This document shows, in pieces, positions 54,497-64,000 of a stretch of 64,000 nucleotides of DNA; position 1 is the stretch's first letter; each line of letters starts with the position of its first letter. The notes beneath the pieces are model-generated. The model did no database searches, was not told the DNA's origin, and saw only the letters and a list, made by a program, of their open reading frames with translations. The position numbers and the translations under genes are program-made. The DNA comes from Lysinibacillus xylanilyticus. Its GTDB lineage: Bacteria > Bacillota > Bacilli > Bacillales_A > Planococcaceae. The stretch is taken from contig NZ_LFXJ01000010.1 of the NCBI RefSeq assembly GCF_001183605.1, forward strand, positions 664,313 through 728,312, read 5' to 3'.

Positions 54497-55171
54497 ATGC
54501 AAATGTTAAAATCATTTCGTCTTACGATGATTTTCGCATTTCTTGTATCCTTCCTGTTTTTGTACCCTACAACGACTCCTGTGTATGCAGAATCTAACAC
54601 AAATTTTGTAAGCGACTGCATCAATAATGGAGATTGTAAAGAAGATAGTACTCCAGCTGCTAAGAAAGATTCAGATGTACAAGCGGCTGGAGACATATCT
54701 GCGTGGGAATACATAAAAATGGTTTTGGCGCTTATTTTTGTTGTAGCTTTATTTTATGGATTAATGAAGTTTTTAAATAAAAGAAATTTGAACTTTCAAC
54801 GTAATCAATTAGTACAAAATTTAGGCGGTTTATCGTTAGGTGCTCAAAAGTCGGTACAACTATTACAAGTAGGGAAAACACTCTATTTAGTTGGTGTCGG
54901 TGAGGATGTCCAACTATTACGTGAAATTACTGATCCTGACGAAGTTGCAACACTTTTAGCACTATATAATGAACGACAAGAACTTGCAGCAACATCACCG
55001 TATATTGCAGAAGTATTATCTAAGTTTAAGAGAAAAAATAATGAGAGTTTATCAGCACAGCAAAAACAAGAATCCTTTGGTGTGCAATTTGAAAAAAAGA
55101 TTTCCGAAATTAAACAGGTGCGCAGTGAAGAACTGGAGAAATGGAAGCAAAAGGAGAATAAAGATAAATGA
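54497..55171 (+). CDS. fliO: Flagellar export component FliO (FliZ-type)
   Basis: 224 residues. Signal-peptide-like N-terminus (about 1-31, FAFLVSFLFLYPTTTPVYA), a short Cys-containing extracytoplasmic stretch, a membrane segment (about 74-92, YIKMVLALIFVVALFYGLMK) and the FliO domain (about 95-165, LGGLSLGAQKSVQLLQVGKT), then a charged tail. FliO helps assemble the FliP ring. It overlaps fliP by 4 nt. Confidence 0.88.
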   Translation: MQMLKSFRLTMIFAFLVSFLFLYPTTTPVYAESNTNFVSDCINNGDCKEDSTPAAKKDSDVQAAGDISAWEYIKMVLALIFVVALFYGLMKFLNKRNLNFQRNQLVQNLGGLSLGAQKSVQLLQVGKTLYLVGVGEDVQLLREITDPDEVATLLALYNERQELAATSPYIAEVLSKFKRKNNESLSAQQKQESFGVQFEKKISEIKQVRSEELEKWKQKENKDK

Positions 55172-55833
55172 ATGATGTAATCAATACTTTTTCCAACAGC
55201 GATCCGACAAATGTCTCAACTTCTATTAAACTCCTTTTAATGTTAACAGTTTTATCATTGGCACCAAGTATTTTAATATTGATGACATCGTTTACACGAA
55301 TAGTTATAGTGTTATCGTTTGTCCGTACGGCGTTGGCGACACAGCAAATGCCACCGAACCAGGTCATTGTGGGCCTTGCCTTGTTCTTAACTTTCTTTAT
55401 CATGGCCCCGACATTTCAAGAGGTCAATAAAGAGGCATTGCAGCCGTTGTTTTCTGAGGAAATTGGAATTGAAGAAGCATATGATCGTGCTAGTGTGCCG
55501 TTTAAAGAGTTTATGAGTAAGCATACAAGGCAAAAGGATCTTGATTTATTTTTAACCTACAATAAAGCAGAAAAGCCAGCATCTGTAGAAGAAATTCCTC
55601 TTACAATGCTCGTACCTGCTTTCGCATTGAGTGAGATTAAAACAGCGTTCCAAATTGGCTTTATGATTTTTATTCCATTCCTAGTAATCGACATGATTGT
55701 TGCAAGTACTCTAATGTCGATGGGGATGATGATGTTACCACCGGTTATGATTTCATTGCCGTTTAAGATTTTATTATTTGTACTCGTTGATGGCTGGTAT
55801 CTTGTGATGAAATCATTACTACAAAGTTTTTAG
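55168..55833 (+). CDS. fliP: Flagellar export gate protein FliP
   Basis: 221 residues, four membrane segments, with SLAPSILILMTSFTRIVIVL, SFVRTALATQQMPPNQVIVG and the C-terminal MGMMMLPPVMISLPFKILLF. Core of the FliP5-FliQ4-FliR1 gate. No cleavable signal peptide is obvious. Confidence 0.96.
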   Translation: MNDVINTFSNSDPTNVSTSIKLLLMLTVLSLAPSILILMTSFTRIVIVLSFVRTALATQQMPPNQVIVGLALFLTFFIMAPTFQEVNKEALQPLFSEEIGIEEAYDRASVPFKEFMSKHTRQKDLDLFLTYNKAEKPASVEEIPLTMLVPAFALSEIKTAFQIGFMIFIPFLVIDMIVASTLMSMGMMMLPPVMISLPFKILLFVLVDGWYLVMKSLLQSF

Positions 55834-55846
55834 GGGATGATACAGT

Positions 55847-56116
55847 ATGACAGGTGAATTGGTTATTTCAATTGCAGAGCGTGCCATTATGATTATCCTT
55901 CTAACAAGCGGTCCGCTACTATTAGTTGCTTTAATCACTGGTTTAGCGGTAAGTATTTTTCAGGCAACAACATCGATCCAAGAGCAAACTTTAGCATTCG
56001 TTCCAAAAATCGTCGCTGTATTTGCAGCCATCGTATTTTTCGGTCCTTGGATGTTATCACAAGTGACTAGCTATGCGAGAGACATTTTTGAGAATTTAAC
56101 GCGTTATATAGGGTGA
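55847..56116 (+). CDS. fliQ: Flagellar export gate protein FliQ
   Basis: 89 residues, two membrane helices, with SGPLLLVALITGLAVSIFQA and TTSIQEQTLAFVPKI. Gate component between fliP and fliR. Confidence 0.96.
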   Translation: MTGELVISIAERAIMIILLTSGPLLLVALITGLAVSIFQATTSIQEQTLAFVPKIVAVFAAIVFFGPWMLSQVTSYARDIFENLTRYIG

Positions 56117-56120
56117 GTAG

Positions 56121-56897
56121 ATGAATGAATTAATCCCGCATTTTACGGTTTTCTTATTAGTGCTTGTGCGCGTATCGGCATTTTTTGTCACTGTGCCTTT
56201 TTTCTCGTACAGAACGATTCCGCCACAGGTTAAAATAACTCTCGCGTTAGTTTTAGCTTGGATGATGTATTACACAATTGACGTCGAACCATTTGTATTT
56301 AATGGTGATTACATACTTTTAGTGATGAAAGAAGCGCTCATTGGACTGTTACTCGGTCTAGTTGCTTATATCATCATGTCGGCAATTCAAATTGCCGGAA
56401 GCTTTATAGATTTTCAAATGGGTTTTGCCATCGCCAATATTATTGACCCGCAAACAGGTGCACAAAGTCCTTTAATAGGACAATTTTTTAATACGCTAGC
56501 ATTATTATTTCTACTAGCTATCAATGGACATCATATGATTCTCGATGGAATTTATTATAGTTATCAATTCTTACCGATGGATCAAGGATTCCCTAATTTC
56601 GCAAATGCCAATTATATAGAGTTTATTATCACAACATTTACGGCTGTTTTTGCGATTGCCTTTCAAATGGCTGCTCCTGTTATAGCAACTTTATTTTTAG
56701 TCGACTTGGCACTAGGAATCACAGCGAAAACTGTACCACAATTAAATATTTTTGTTGTTGGTTTTCCTATTAAAATCGGTGTTAGTTTTCTAGTGTTATT
56801 CACAATGATGGCTGTAATGGTTCAGGTGATACAAAAGCTTATTACAATCATGATTTATGCGATGCGTGATTTAATGGCTATTTTAGGTGGTGGGTAA
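56121..56897 (+). CDS. fliR: Flagellar export gate protein FliR
   Basis: 258 residues, six membrane segments, with FVTVPFFSYRTIPPQVKITL, MGFAIANIIDPQTGAQSPLI and FPIKIGVSFLVLF. Gate component. ATG 56121 is 4 nt after fliQ; its stop abuts the flhB start. Confidence 0.95.
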   Translation: MNELIPHFTVFLLVLVRVSAFFVTVPFFSYRTIPPQVKITLALVLAWMMYYTIDVEPFVFNGDYILLVMKEALIGLLLGLVAYIIMSAIQIAGSFIDFQMGFAIANIIDPQTGAQSPLIGQFFNTLALLFLLAINGHHMILDGIYYSYQFLPMDQGFPNFANANYIEFIITTFTAVFAIAFQMAAPVIATLFLVDLALGITAKTVPQLNIFVVGFPIKIGVSFLVLFTMMAVMVQVIQKLITIMIYAMRDLMAILGGG

Positions 56898-56898
56898 A

Positions 56899-57987
56899 AT
56901 GTTGCTACTGCTGGATCTAGATTTACAGTATTTTGCGGGAGAAAAAACGGAAAAGGCGACGCCCAAAAAACGACAAGATGCTCGAAAAAAAGGTCAGGTC
57001 GTCAAAAGTCAGGATATTTCCAGTGCGATTGTTATGCTCATGGTATTTATCTTTTTATTCTTCTTTGCAGGTTCACTGCGTGACGATCTTTTAGCTTTTT
57101 TCAGGCAAACTTTTATTCATAACATACGCGTAGAAACACTAACAATTGATAGTGTGATGCGCTTATTTACAGAAACGTTAGCGCAAATGGCTTTCATCAT
57201 TGTTCCAATTATGGGAATTGCGTTTGTCGGAGCATTGGTAGGTAACTTTCTACAGTTCGGTTTTCTATTTACATTAGAGCCGATGAAGTTTGATTTAAAA
57301 AAAATGGACCCGATAAAAGGGTTGAAAAAAATATTTTCTGTTAAAGCCATTATAGAGCTTCTAAAGTCAGTATTAAAGATTGGCTTCATCGGTGGCGTTA
57401 CGACAATTATAGTTTGGACGAATTTGCCAGAAGTTTTGTCGTTATCTTTTAAAAGCCCATGGATAACTCTTATTACAGTGGGTAAGCTGGTCGGTATCAT
57501 GGGGATTGCTGCTTCTCTCGTCTTACTTTGTGTATCCCTTTTAGACTGGATGTATCAAAAACATGATTACGAAAAAAATCTTAAAATGTCTAAGCAAGAT
57601 ATTAAAGATGAATATAAAAATAGTGAGGGCGATCCGCTGATAAAATCGAAAATCAAGCAACGCCAACGCGAAATGGCGATGCGCCGAATGATGTCAGAGA
57701 TTCCTAACGCCGACGTTGTTATAACAAACCCAACTCACTATGCGATTGCCCTCAAGTATGATGAGGGAAGTATGGATGCCCCACGCATTGTTGCCAAGGG
57801 TACAGACTTTATCGCTCAAAAAATTAAACTGATTGCGAAAGAACATGATGTGATTATGGTTGAAAACAGGCCATTAGCACGAGCAATGTACGATCAAGTA
57901 GAAATCGGTGATCAAGTACCAGAAGAGTTTTTCAAAGCAATAGCAGAAGTGCTTGCTTATGTTTATCGAATTAAGCGGAAAATTTAA
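56899..57987 (+). CDS. flhB: Flagellar export switch protein FlhB
   Basis: 362 residues from ATG 56899, behind GGTGGTGGG. GTG 56887 is in frame but overlaps that site. LQYFAGEKTEKATPKKRQDA N-terminus, four membrane segments (about 35-210) and the cytosolic C-terminal domain with the autocleavage motif NPTH in VVITNPTHYAIAL. FlhB switches export from hook to filament substrates with FliK. Confidence 0.96.
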   Translation: MLLLLDLDLQYFAGEKTEKATPKKRQDARKKGQVVKSQDISSAIVMLMVFIFLFFFAGSLRDDLLAFFRQTFIHNIRVETLTIDSVMRLFTETLAQMAFIIVPIMGIAFVGALVGNFLQFGFLFTLEPMKFDLKKMDPIKGLKKIFSVKAIIELLKSVLKIGFIGGVTTIIVWTNLPEVLSLSFKSPWITLITVGKLVGIMGIAASLVLLCVSLLDWMYQKHDYEKNLKMSKQDIKDEYKNSEGDPLIKSKIKQRQREMAMRRMMSEIPNADVVITNPTHYAIALKYDEGSMDAPRIVAKGTDFIAQKIKLIAKEHDVIMVENRPLARAMYDQVEIGDQVPEEFFKAIAEVLAYVYRIKRKI

Positions 57988-58010
57988 AGCTTTTTGTAGG
58001 AGGGACACAA

Positions 58011-60044
58011 ATGAAAGTTCGCGATATAGGGGTATTAGGTGCGGTTATTTTAATCGTTGCGATGCTCATCATCCCTCTTCCTCCGTGGATGTTAAGTTTC
58101 TTAATCGTCATTAATATTACATTAGGATTAATAGTATTGTTAACAGCAATGAGTATGAAGGAAGCGTTAGACTTTTCTATCTTTCCCTCAGTTATTTTAT
58201 TGTTAACTTTGTTCCGACTCGGACTAAGCGTTTCTACAACACGTGCCATTTTAGCAAAAGGTGATGCTGGTGCAGTTGTTGAAACATTTGGTGACTTTGT
58301 AGTCGGCGGGAATGTACTAGTTGGTTTAGTTGTATTCTTAATTCTTGTGTTAATTCAGTTTATCGTTATTACAAAAGGAGCGGAGCGTGTAGCAGAAGTA
58401 GCAGCACGTTTTACACTTGATGCGATGCCCGGTAAACAAATGAGTATTGATGCTGACTTAAATGCAGGAGTTATTTCTGAACGGGAAGCACGTGAACGAC
58501 GCGATAAAGTAGCGGGTGAAGCGGACTTCTACGGAGCGATGGATGGTGCCACAAAATTCGTAAAAGGGGATGCCATTGCCTCAATGGTCATGGTTATTAT
58601 CAACTTATTATTTGGTATCATCATCGGTGTTGCGCAGATGGGTCTTTCATTTGCAGATGCAGCAAACCATTTTTCTAAGTTAACAGTCGGAGATGGTATT
58701 GTCTCACAAATTCCTGCGCTACTTATTTCTACAGCGACAGGGATTGTCGTAACACGTGCATCTTCTAAGGGAAGTCTCGGAGAAGATATTACAGGGCAGC
58801 TTTTTGCTCAAGCGAAACTGCTTTATGTAGCTGGTGGAACAATACTTTTACTTGGATTTTTCACACCTATACCTTTATGGATAACAATTCCAATTGGTGG
58901 TTCACTAATTGCTGGTGCTTATATGATGGATCGTAAGAAACCAGAAGATGAAGAAGAATTACTTGAAATCGAGGAAGAAGTCGCAACAGACGGCATGAAG
59001 AGCCCTGAAAACGTTGTGAATTTATTAAATGTGGACCCAATCGAGTTTGAGTTTGGCTATGGTTTAATACCATTAGTAGATGCTGCTCAAGGCGGCGATT
59101 TATTAGATCGAGTCATTATGATACGTCGACAGCTAGCATTAGAATTAGGGATTGTCATTCCGGTTGTCCGTATTCGCGATAATATTCAATTACAACCAAA
59201 TGAATATCGAATTAAAATAAAGGGTAATGAAATGGCACGAGGTGAACTTCTACTTGATCATTATTTAGCAATGAGTCCAGGAGATGATGATTCCATCGAT
59301 GGAATTGATACAGTTGAACCGTCATTTGGCCTACCTGCAAAATGGATTACTGAGCAAGTTAAAGAGGATGCCGAAATGTTCGGCTACACAGTTGTTGACC
59401 CACCGAGCGTTGTGTCGACTCACTTAACGGAAATGATTCGTGCAAATGCTTATGAATTACTTGGACGTCAAGAGACGAAGCAGTTAATTGATCATTTACG
59501 TGAAACACATCCAATTTTAGTCGAAGAGTTGACGCCTACACCGTTATCGACTGGGGAAATTCAAAAAGTATTGGGTAAACTCCTACGAGAAAATGTTTCA
59601 GTTCGAAACTTACCAATTATTTTTGAGACTCTAGCAGACTATGCAAAGTTAACGAGCGATACCGATATACTAACTGAATATGTACGTCAATCATTGGCAC
59701 GTCAGATTACTTCTCAATACGTAGGAGACAGCTCGTCGTTAAAAGTTATAACTGTTTCGGGTAAAGTAGAGAAAATGATTGCTGATAGTATTCAACAAAC
59801 TGATCACGGAAATTACTTAGCGATGGACCCACAAGATTCTCAAACTATCTTAGAAATCATTGCTGCTGAAGTAGAACGCGTTTCCTTTATGGAACAATCT
59901 GCTATTATCTTATGCTCTCCAGCAGTTCGTATGTATTTACGTCAACTAACGGAGCGTTATTTCCCGCAAATACCAGTTCTATCATACAATGAACTTGATG
60001 CTACGGTTGAAATTCAAAGTGTTGGGGTGGTGAATGTTGAATGA
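58011..60044 (+). CDS. flhA: Flagellar export protein FlhA
   Basis: 677 residues. Seven to eight membrane segments in the first 310 residues with the FHIPEP region (SIFPSVILLLTLFRLGLSVS, DAMPGKQMSIDADLNAG) and a large cytosolic domain (about 325-677) that docks FliI/FliJ and chaperones. Shine-Dalgarno AGGAGGG. It overlaps flhF by 4 nt. Confidence 0.97.
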   Translation: MKVRDIGVLGAVILIVAMLIIPLPPWMLSFLIVINITLGLIVLLTAMSMKEALDFSIFPSVILLLTLFRLGLSVSTTRAILAKGDAGAVVETFGDFVVGGNVLVGLVVFLILVLIQFIVITKGAERVAEVAARFTLDAMPGKQMSIDADLNAGVISEREARERRDKVAGEADFYGAMDGATKFVKGDAIASMVMVIINLLFGIIIGVAQMGLSFADAANHFSKLTVGDGIVSQIPALLISTATGIVVTRASSKGSLGEDITGQLFAQAKLLYVAGGTILLLGFFTPIPLWITIPIGGSLIAGAYMMDRKKPEDEEELLEIEEEVATDGMKSPENVVNLLNVDPIEFEFGYGLIPLVDAAQGGDLLDRVIMIRRQLALELGIVIPVVRIRDNIQLQPNEYRIKIKGNEMARGELLLDHYLAMSPGDDDSIDGIDTVEPSFGLPAKWITEQVKEDAEMFGYTVVDPPSVVSTHLTEMIRANAYELLGRQETKQLIDHLRETHPILVEELTPTPLSTGEIQKVLGKLLRENVSVRNLPIIFETLADYAKLTSDTDILTEYVRQSLARQITSQYVGDSSSLKVITVSGKVEKMIADSIQQTDHGNYLAMDPQDSQTILEIIAAEVERVSFMEQSAIILCSPAVRMYLRQLTERYFPQIPVLSYNELDATVEIQSVGVVNVE

Positions 60045-61237
60045 AAATGAAAAAATATTATGCATCCTCCATACCAGAAGCGATGAAGCATGTACGTGCT
60101 GAATTAGGTGAGGACGCTGTCATTTTGAATTCAAAAGTAGTAGTTACAAAAAAGTTTTTTGGAATCATTAAAAAGAAAAGCTTTGAGGTTGTTGCAGGGA
60201 TTGACTCAATGGAGCCGAGTAATGTGGCTCCAACTCCTGCAGCTTTACCTATAACAACAGCTAAAAAAGAAAATGTAAGGTTACAAGAGATTACGAATGC
60301 TGTGCAAGCTAAAATGCACCAAGTACAGCCGCAGAATGATGCGCCCTTACATGAGGAAACTAGTATTTCTGAAGATTTGAGGAAGGAAATTGCAGATTTA
60401 AAATCTTTAATGCATTCTATGCATAAGAAGACTATCCAAGATCAATATCCCGATGAACTCTTACCCTTCATTGAATACTTAAGACAGCAGGAGCTTAGTG
60501 AGGAGCTCATCACAACGATTGGTGATGAGCTTTTTACTCATTTCAAAGAGGCGTCGGAAATCAATTTTTCTCAATGTAAGATGGTTACGAAAAATTTATT
60601 GCGCAAAGATCTAGAGAATCTCCCAGTTGGGGGCTTATCCTATGAAAAAAAATATATAAATGTTTTAGGTCCAACAGGTGTCGGAAAGACTACGACAATT
60701 GCTAAAATGGCAGCTAGAGCAGTTTTAGAAAAAAAGAAAAAAATAGGATTTATCACGACCGATACTTACCGTATTGCCGCAATTGAGCAATTAAAAACGT
60801 ATGCTGGACTGTTACAAGCTCCTGTCGAAATTGCCTATAATGCAACAGATTTTGAACAAGCAATCCATCGATTGGCCCATTTAGATTTAGTGTTTATAGA
60901 TACAGCAGGCCGCAATTATAAAGAGGTAAAATATGTAGACGATTTACAGCGTCTCATAAAATTTGATGAACAAGCTGAGTCTTTCTTAGTACTTGCTTTG
61001 ACAACGAAAGAAAAGGATATGGCAAACATTGTAGAGCAATTTAAGCAACTACCAATTGAAAAATTCATTTTTACAAAGATGGATGAAACAAATTCTATTG
61101 GCACAATGATTAATTTAATGATTAAATATAATAAAGGACTTGCTTACTATACGAATGGTCAAGAAGTACCAGAAGATATTGAGGAAGCTGATCTAGAAGC
61201 AGTACTAAATTTATTTTTCCAAGGTGAAGAAAAATGA
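60041..61237 (+). CDS. flhF: Flagellar SRP-type GTPase FlhF
   Basis: 398 residues. Basic N-terminal B domain (about 1-120), then the SRP NG domain with [15 protein letters not shown] near 211, TDTYRIAAIEQLKTYA, FIDTAGRNYKE and TKMDETNSIGTMINL. FlhF places flagella on the cell surface in concert with FlhG. It overlaps both neighbours by 4 nt. Confidence 0.96.
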   Translation: MKMKKYYASSIPEAMKHVRAELGEDAVILNSKVVVTKKFFGIIKKKSFEVVAGIDSMEPSNVAPTPAALPITTAKKENVRLQEITNAVQAKMHQVQPQNDAPLHEETSISEDLRKEIADLKSLMHSMHKKTIQDQYPDELLPFIEYLRQQELSEELITTIGDELFTHFKEASEINFSQCKMVTKNLLRKDLENLPVGGLSYEKKYINVLGPTGVGKTTTIAKMAARAVLEKKKKIGFITTDTYRIAAIEQLKTYAGLLQAPVEIAYNATDFEQAIHRLAHLDLVFIDTAGRNYKEVKYVDDLQRLIKFDEQAESFLVLALTTKEKDMANIVEQFKQLPIEKFIFTKMDETNSIGTMINLMIKYNKGLAYYTNGQEVPEDIEEADLEAVLNLFFQGEEK

Positions 61238-62109
61238 GAGACCAAGCTGAAACATTACGCTTGAAAATGTTGAACCAGCAGGGAGAATTAGGTAGGGCAA
61301 TTGCGGTTGTAAGCGGTAAAGGTGGGGTTGGTAAAAGTAACTTCACGACGAATTTTGCAACTACATTGGCCAATAAAGGGAAAAAAGTTGTCATCGTTGA
61401 TATGGATATTGGTATGGGCAATATCAATATTTTAATTGGAAAAAATGTTTCTTATAGTTTAAAAGATTACTTAGAAGGAAATAAGTTGCTAGATGAGGTA
61501 ATATTTGAAGGACCTTACAATTTAAAGTATATTTCAGGTGGGTCTGGTATGTCGGGCGTCTTAGAATGGTCAGAGGTACTGTTTGAACGACTCATTCATG
61601 CATTTGAGCAGCTTCAAAAAAGCTTTGATTACATCTTATTTGATATGGGAGCAGGAGCCACTAGCTGGTCTTTAGATTTACTAGCTTCTATAGATGAAAT
61701 CATTGTTCTATCAACAGCAGAGCCAACTTCTATAACAGATGCATATTCAATGATGAAATATATTCATACGAGAGATGCAGACAAGCAATTTTATATACTC
61801 TGTAATCGAGCTTATAGTAAAGAAGAAGGAATGGAAACCAATGAACGACTAAAGCGTACGATGAAACGTTTTTTGGACAAAGAGGTTACGGTATTAGGCT
61901 CATTGCCTGAAGATTCTGTTGTGCGTAAGGCTGTGCGTGAACAAGTGCCTTTTTCACTTGCCTATCCAGACGCACTTATTACAAAGACACTTCATCTTAT
62001 AGTGGCGCGTTTTATGGAACAACGTGCGGAGGAAGTCCATGCACATGATCAGTCAGCGGGTAAATTCTTAACTAAATTAAGAAATATTTTTTCGAAAGGA
62101 CGTGATTAA
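61234..62109 (+). CDS. flhG: Flagellar number/placement ATPase FlhG (YlxH)
   Basis: 291 residues, a MinD/ParA-type ATPase. Deviant Walker A VVSGKGGVGKSNFTTNFA near 25, DMDIGMGNINILIGK, FDMGAGATSWSLDLLAS, and a C-terminal amphipathic helix (FLTKLRNIFSKGR). It stimulates FlhF and, in B. subtilis, helps C-ring proteins FliM/FliY assemble, which is of interest as fliY is interrupted here. Confidence 0.95.
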   Translation: MRDQAETLRLKMLNQQGELGRAIAVVSGKGGVGKSNFTTNFATTLANKGKKVVIVDMDIGMGNINILIGKNVSYSLKDYLEGNKLLDEVIFEGPYNLKYISGGSGMSGVLEWSEVLFERLIHAFEQLQKSFDYILFDMGAGATSWSLDLLASIDEIIVLSTAEPTSITDAYSMMKYIHTRDADKQFYILCNRAYSKEEGMETNERLKRTMKRFLDKEVTVLGSLPEDSVVRKAVREQVPFSLAYPDALITKTLHLIVARFMEQRAEEVHAHDQSAGKFLTKLRNIFSKGRD

Positions 62110-63264
62110 TTGGACTTTTTACATAAAAGCAAGCTATTAGTTGTTGATGATTCTGCTTTTATGAGAAAGCTAATTAGTGACTTTTTTGTTGGCAACTCGA
62201 AGGTTGAAGTAGTTGGAACAGCACGAAATGGGAAAGATGCGATAAAAAAGATTCAATCATTGAAGCCAACAGTTGTGACAATGGATATTGAGATGCCTGA
62301 AATGAATGGGCTTGATGCTTTAAAAGAAATTATGACTATATGTCCAGTACCTGTTGTTATGCTCTCTAGTACAACTCAACGAGGAGCAGAAAATGCCTTG
62401 TCAGCAATTGAACTTGGGGCAGTAGATTTTGTCGCGAAGCCGAGCGGAACAATTTCTCTTGATTTACATAAAATCCAAACCGAACTTGTCCACAAGGTTG
62501 AACAAGCATCATTGGTATCTATTTCAAAATTAAAGAAACCTTCTGGTAGTAGAAGACAACAAGAACATACATTAATAGCGAGTACCATTAGAAGAGAATC
62601 ATTTAGTGAAGGCAGGGTGACTCCTCCTGTCAATGCTTTCCCTACAAGGGCAGAATTATCAAAGCCACATGTGGAATGGAATAATGTAGGTCGGAAAATT
62701 GTACTGATTGGGACTTCCACTGGCGGACCTAGAGCATTACAAGAAGTAATAACAAAAATCCCAAAATCAATTCAAGCACCGATTTTAATAGTCCAGCATA
62801 TGCCAGCAGGATTTACAAAATCTCTAGCTACTCGTTTGGACCAATTGAGTGAGATTACCGTAAAGGAAGCTGAGCAAGGAGATATTCTCCAAAATGGAGT
62901 GGCGTATATTGCACCTGGTGGGTATCATTTAAAACTTAGAAAAGTAGGTACCTCCTTTGGCATAGTCCTTGATAATAATGAACCACCTAGATCTGGACAT
63001 CGCCCTTCAGTAGATGTGATGTTTGAAGATGTGAGCCAATTTAAAGATTTTGATAAAGTGGCAGTGATTATGACAGGTATGGGCCATGATGGCACAAACG
63101 GACTAAAAGCACTAAAAAGTACTGGTAATGTGATTGCAATTGCTGAGTCAGCTGAAACTTGCATAGTGTATGGTATGCCGAAAGCAGCGGTGGAAACCCA
63201 GCTTGTCGATGAAGTAGCAGATGTAGATGAAATTGCACAAACAATAATGAAATATTTGCCTTAA
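62110..63264 (+). CDS. cheB: Chemotaxis protein-glutamate methylesterase CheB (TTG start)
   Basis: 384 residues from TTG 62110, directly after the flhG stop, with GAAAGGACG upstream. Receiver domain (about 5-125) with phospho-Asp in TMDIEMPEMNG, a linker of about 65 residues, and the methylesterase domain (about 195-384) with catalytic Ser in GTSTGGPRAL, His in VQHMPAGFT and Asp in TGMGHDGTNGL. It demethylates chemoreceptors on signal from CheA. Confidence 0.96.
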   Translation: MDFLHKSKLLVVDDSAFMRKLISDFFVGNSKVEVVGTARNGKDAIKKIQSLKPTVVTMDIEMPEMNGLDALKEIMTICPVPVVMLSSTTQRGAENALSAIELGAVDFVAKPSGTISLDLHKIQTELVHKVEQASLVSISKLKKPSGSRRQQEHTLIASTIRRESFSEGRVTPPVNAFPTRAELSKPHVEWNNVGRKIVLIGTSTGGPRALQEVITKIPKSIQAPILIVQHMPAGFTKSLATRLDQLSEITVKEAEQGDILQNGVAYIAPGGYHLKLRKVGTSFGIVLDNNEPPRSGHRPSVDVMFEDVSQFKDFDKVAVIMTGMGHDGTNGLKALKSTGNVIAIAESAETCIVYGMPKAAVETQLVDEVADVDEIAQTIMKYLP

Positions 63265-63278
63265 AGGGGTGTCCTCTT

Positions 63279-64000
63279 ATGGAAGTCAATCAATATTTAG
63301 AAATGTTTATTGAAGAAAGTAAAGACCATTTACAAGCGTGTAGTGAACATTTATTAGAACTAGAAAAAAATCCAGACGATTTGGCGATTGTTGGAGAAAT
63401 TTTCCGCTCTGCACATACATTAAAAGGTATGTCTGCGACAATGGGCTTTGAAGATTTAGCAGATTTAACTCATAAAATGGAAAATGTGTTGGATGCGATC
63501 CGAAATGAGAAAATCCATGTATCTCCTGAAATTCTAGATGTTGTCTTCGAGTCTGTAGACCATCTAGAAGAAATGGTGATGGACATTGCGAATGGCGGAG
63601 ATGGAAAACGTGATGTATCTTCAACTGTTGCTCAATTAAAGCGTATTGAATTAGGTGAGTATGCGATTCCTGAAGTAGTAGCAACTACTGAGACACCAGT
63701 TGCTGCTGTAGCAAGTATGTTAGAGTATGACGGTTTTGAACAAACAGTTATTTCACAATCTGCTGAACAAGGTTTCAATGCATTCGAAATTTCAGTGAAA
63801 TTACGTGAGGACTGTCTTTTAAAAGCAGCACGAGTATTTATGGTGTTTGAGATTTTAGAGAAATATGGAGATGTTATTAAATCAAATCCATCTGTAGAAA
63901 AGCTTGAAGACGAACAGTTCGATCAACAATTTTACGTAGCTTTCGTAACAAAAGAATCTGCTGAAGATATGCAGAAAAAAATTATGAAAGTTTCAGAAGT
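63279..64000 (+). CDS. cheA: Chemotaxis histidine kinase CheA, 5' part
   Basis: The first 240 codons, cut by the window end. HPt domain (about 1-105) with phosphorylated His46 in FRSAHTLKGMSATMGF, a linker, and the start of the CheY-binding P2 domain (about 160-240, FEISVKLREDCLLKAARVFM). CheA phosphorylates CheY and CheB. AAGGGGTG precedes ATG 63279, 14 nt after cheB. Confidence 0.97.
   Translation, partial: MEVNQYLEMFIEESKDHLQACSEHLLELEKNPDDLAIVGEIFRSAHTLKGMSATMGFEDLADLTHKMENVLDAIRNEKIHVSPEILDVVFESVDHLEEMVMDIANGGDGKRDVSSTVAQLKRIELGEYAIPEVVATTETPVAAVASMLEYDGFEQTVISQSAEQGFNAFEISVKLREDCLLKAARVFMVFEILEKYGDVIKSNPSVEKLEDEQFDQQFYVAFVTKESAEDMQKKIMKVSE

Overview
This is a low-GC Gram-positive chromosome segment with strong, regular Shine-Dalgarno sites. 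Gene content and order (fakA, recG-fapR-plsX-fabD-fabG-acpP, rnc-smc-ftsY, ylxM-ffh, rpsP-khpA-rimM-trmD-rplS, lepB-rbgA-rnhB, sucCD, dprA-topA-trmFO, xerC-hslV-hslU-codY, then the fla/che operon) are those of Bacillales. The repeat content and protein sequences suggest a Planococcaceae member such as Lysinibacillus; the genus is inference. Almost every gene is on the + strand. The one credible exception is a small protein gene at 4121-4396.

Layout. 1-3860: end of an Asp23/YloU gene, fatty-acid kinase fakA, and the two-subunit L-serine dehydratase sdaAB-sdaAA behind a 14/15 CodY box. 3861-7050: a repeat-strewn gap, a small minus-strand gene, and recG with a possible leader ORF. 7074-11118: the FapR-controlled phospholipid/fatty-acid cluster, with an exact-looking FapR operator. 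11673-17296: rnc-smc-ftsY. 17488-23112: ylxM-ffh, 16S/tRNA maturation and ribosomal protein genes, and signal peptidase. 23169-30129: rbgA, rnhB, the orphan FliK-like/FlhB-like pair ylqG-ylqH, and sucCD. 30321-34719: dprA, topA, trmFO. 35141-38869: xerC-hslV-hslU-codY. 40277-64000: the fla/che operon from flgB to the first third of cheA. It encodes rod, MS ring, switch, export apparatus, hook, FlhF/FlhG and chemotaxis response proteins, in overlapping or nearly overlapping order.

Two things stand out. First, several operon junctions that are normally tight (plsX|fabD, acpP|rnc, khpA|rimM, rnhB|ylqG, codY|flgB, fliE|fliF) are filled by a modular family of nested palindromic repeats, 200-650 nt long. 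Several copies start at the T-tract of an intrinsic terminator. Most end in a 22-nt palindrome, in three cases just before the Shine-Dalgarno site of the next gene. Stems covary between copies, so base pairing appears to be selected. I cannot assign the family to a named class. Second, fliY carries an in-frame TAG exactly where its FliN domain starts, with the rest of the domain intact downstream. If real, this should disable the flagellar switch.

Regulatory signals tie the regions together. CodY is encoded here, and CodY-like sites lie before sdaAB (strong), xerC-hslVU-codY (moderate) and the fla/che leader (weak). FapR controls its own operon. The flbD-like gene has its ribosome-binding site separated from its start codon by a GC-rich hairpin.
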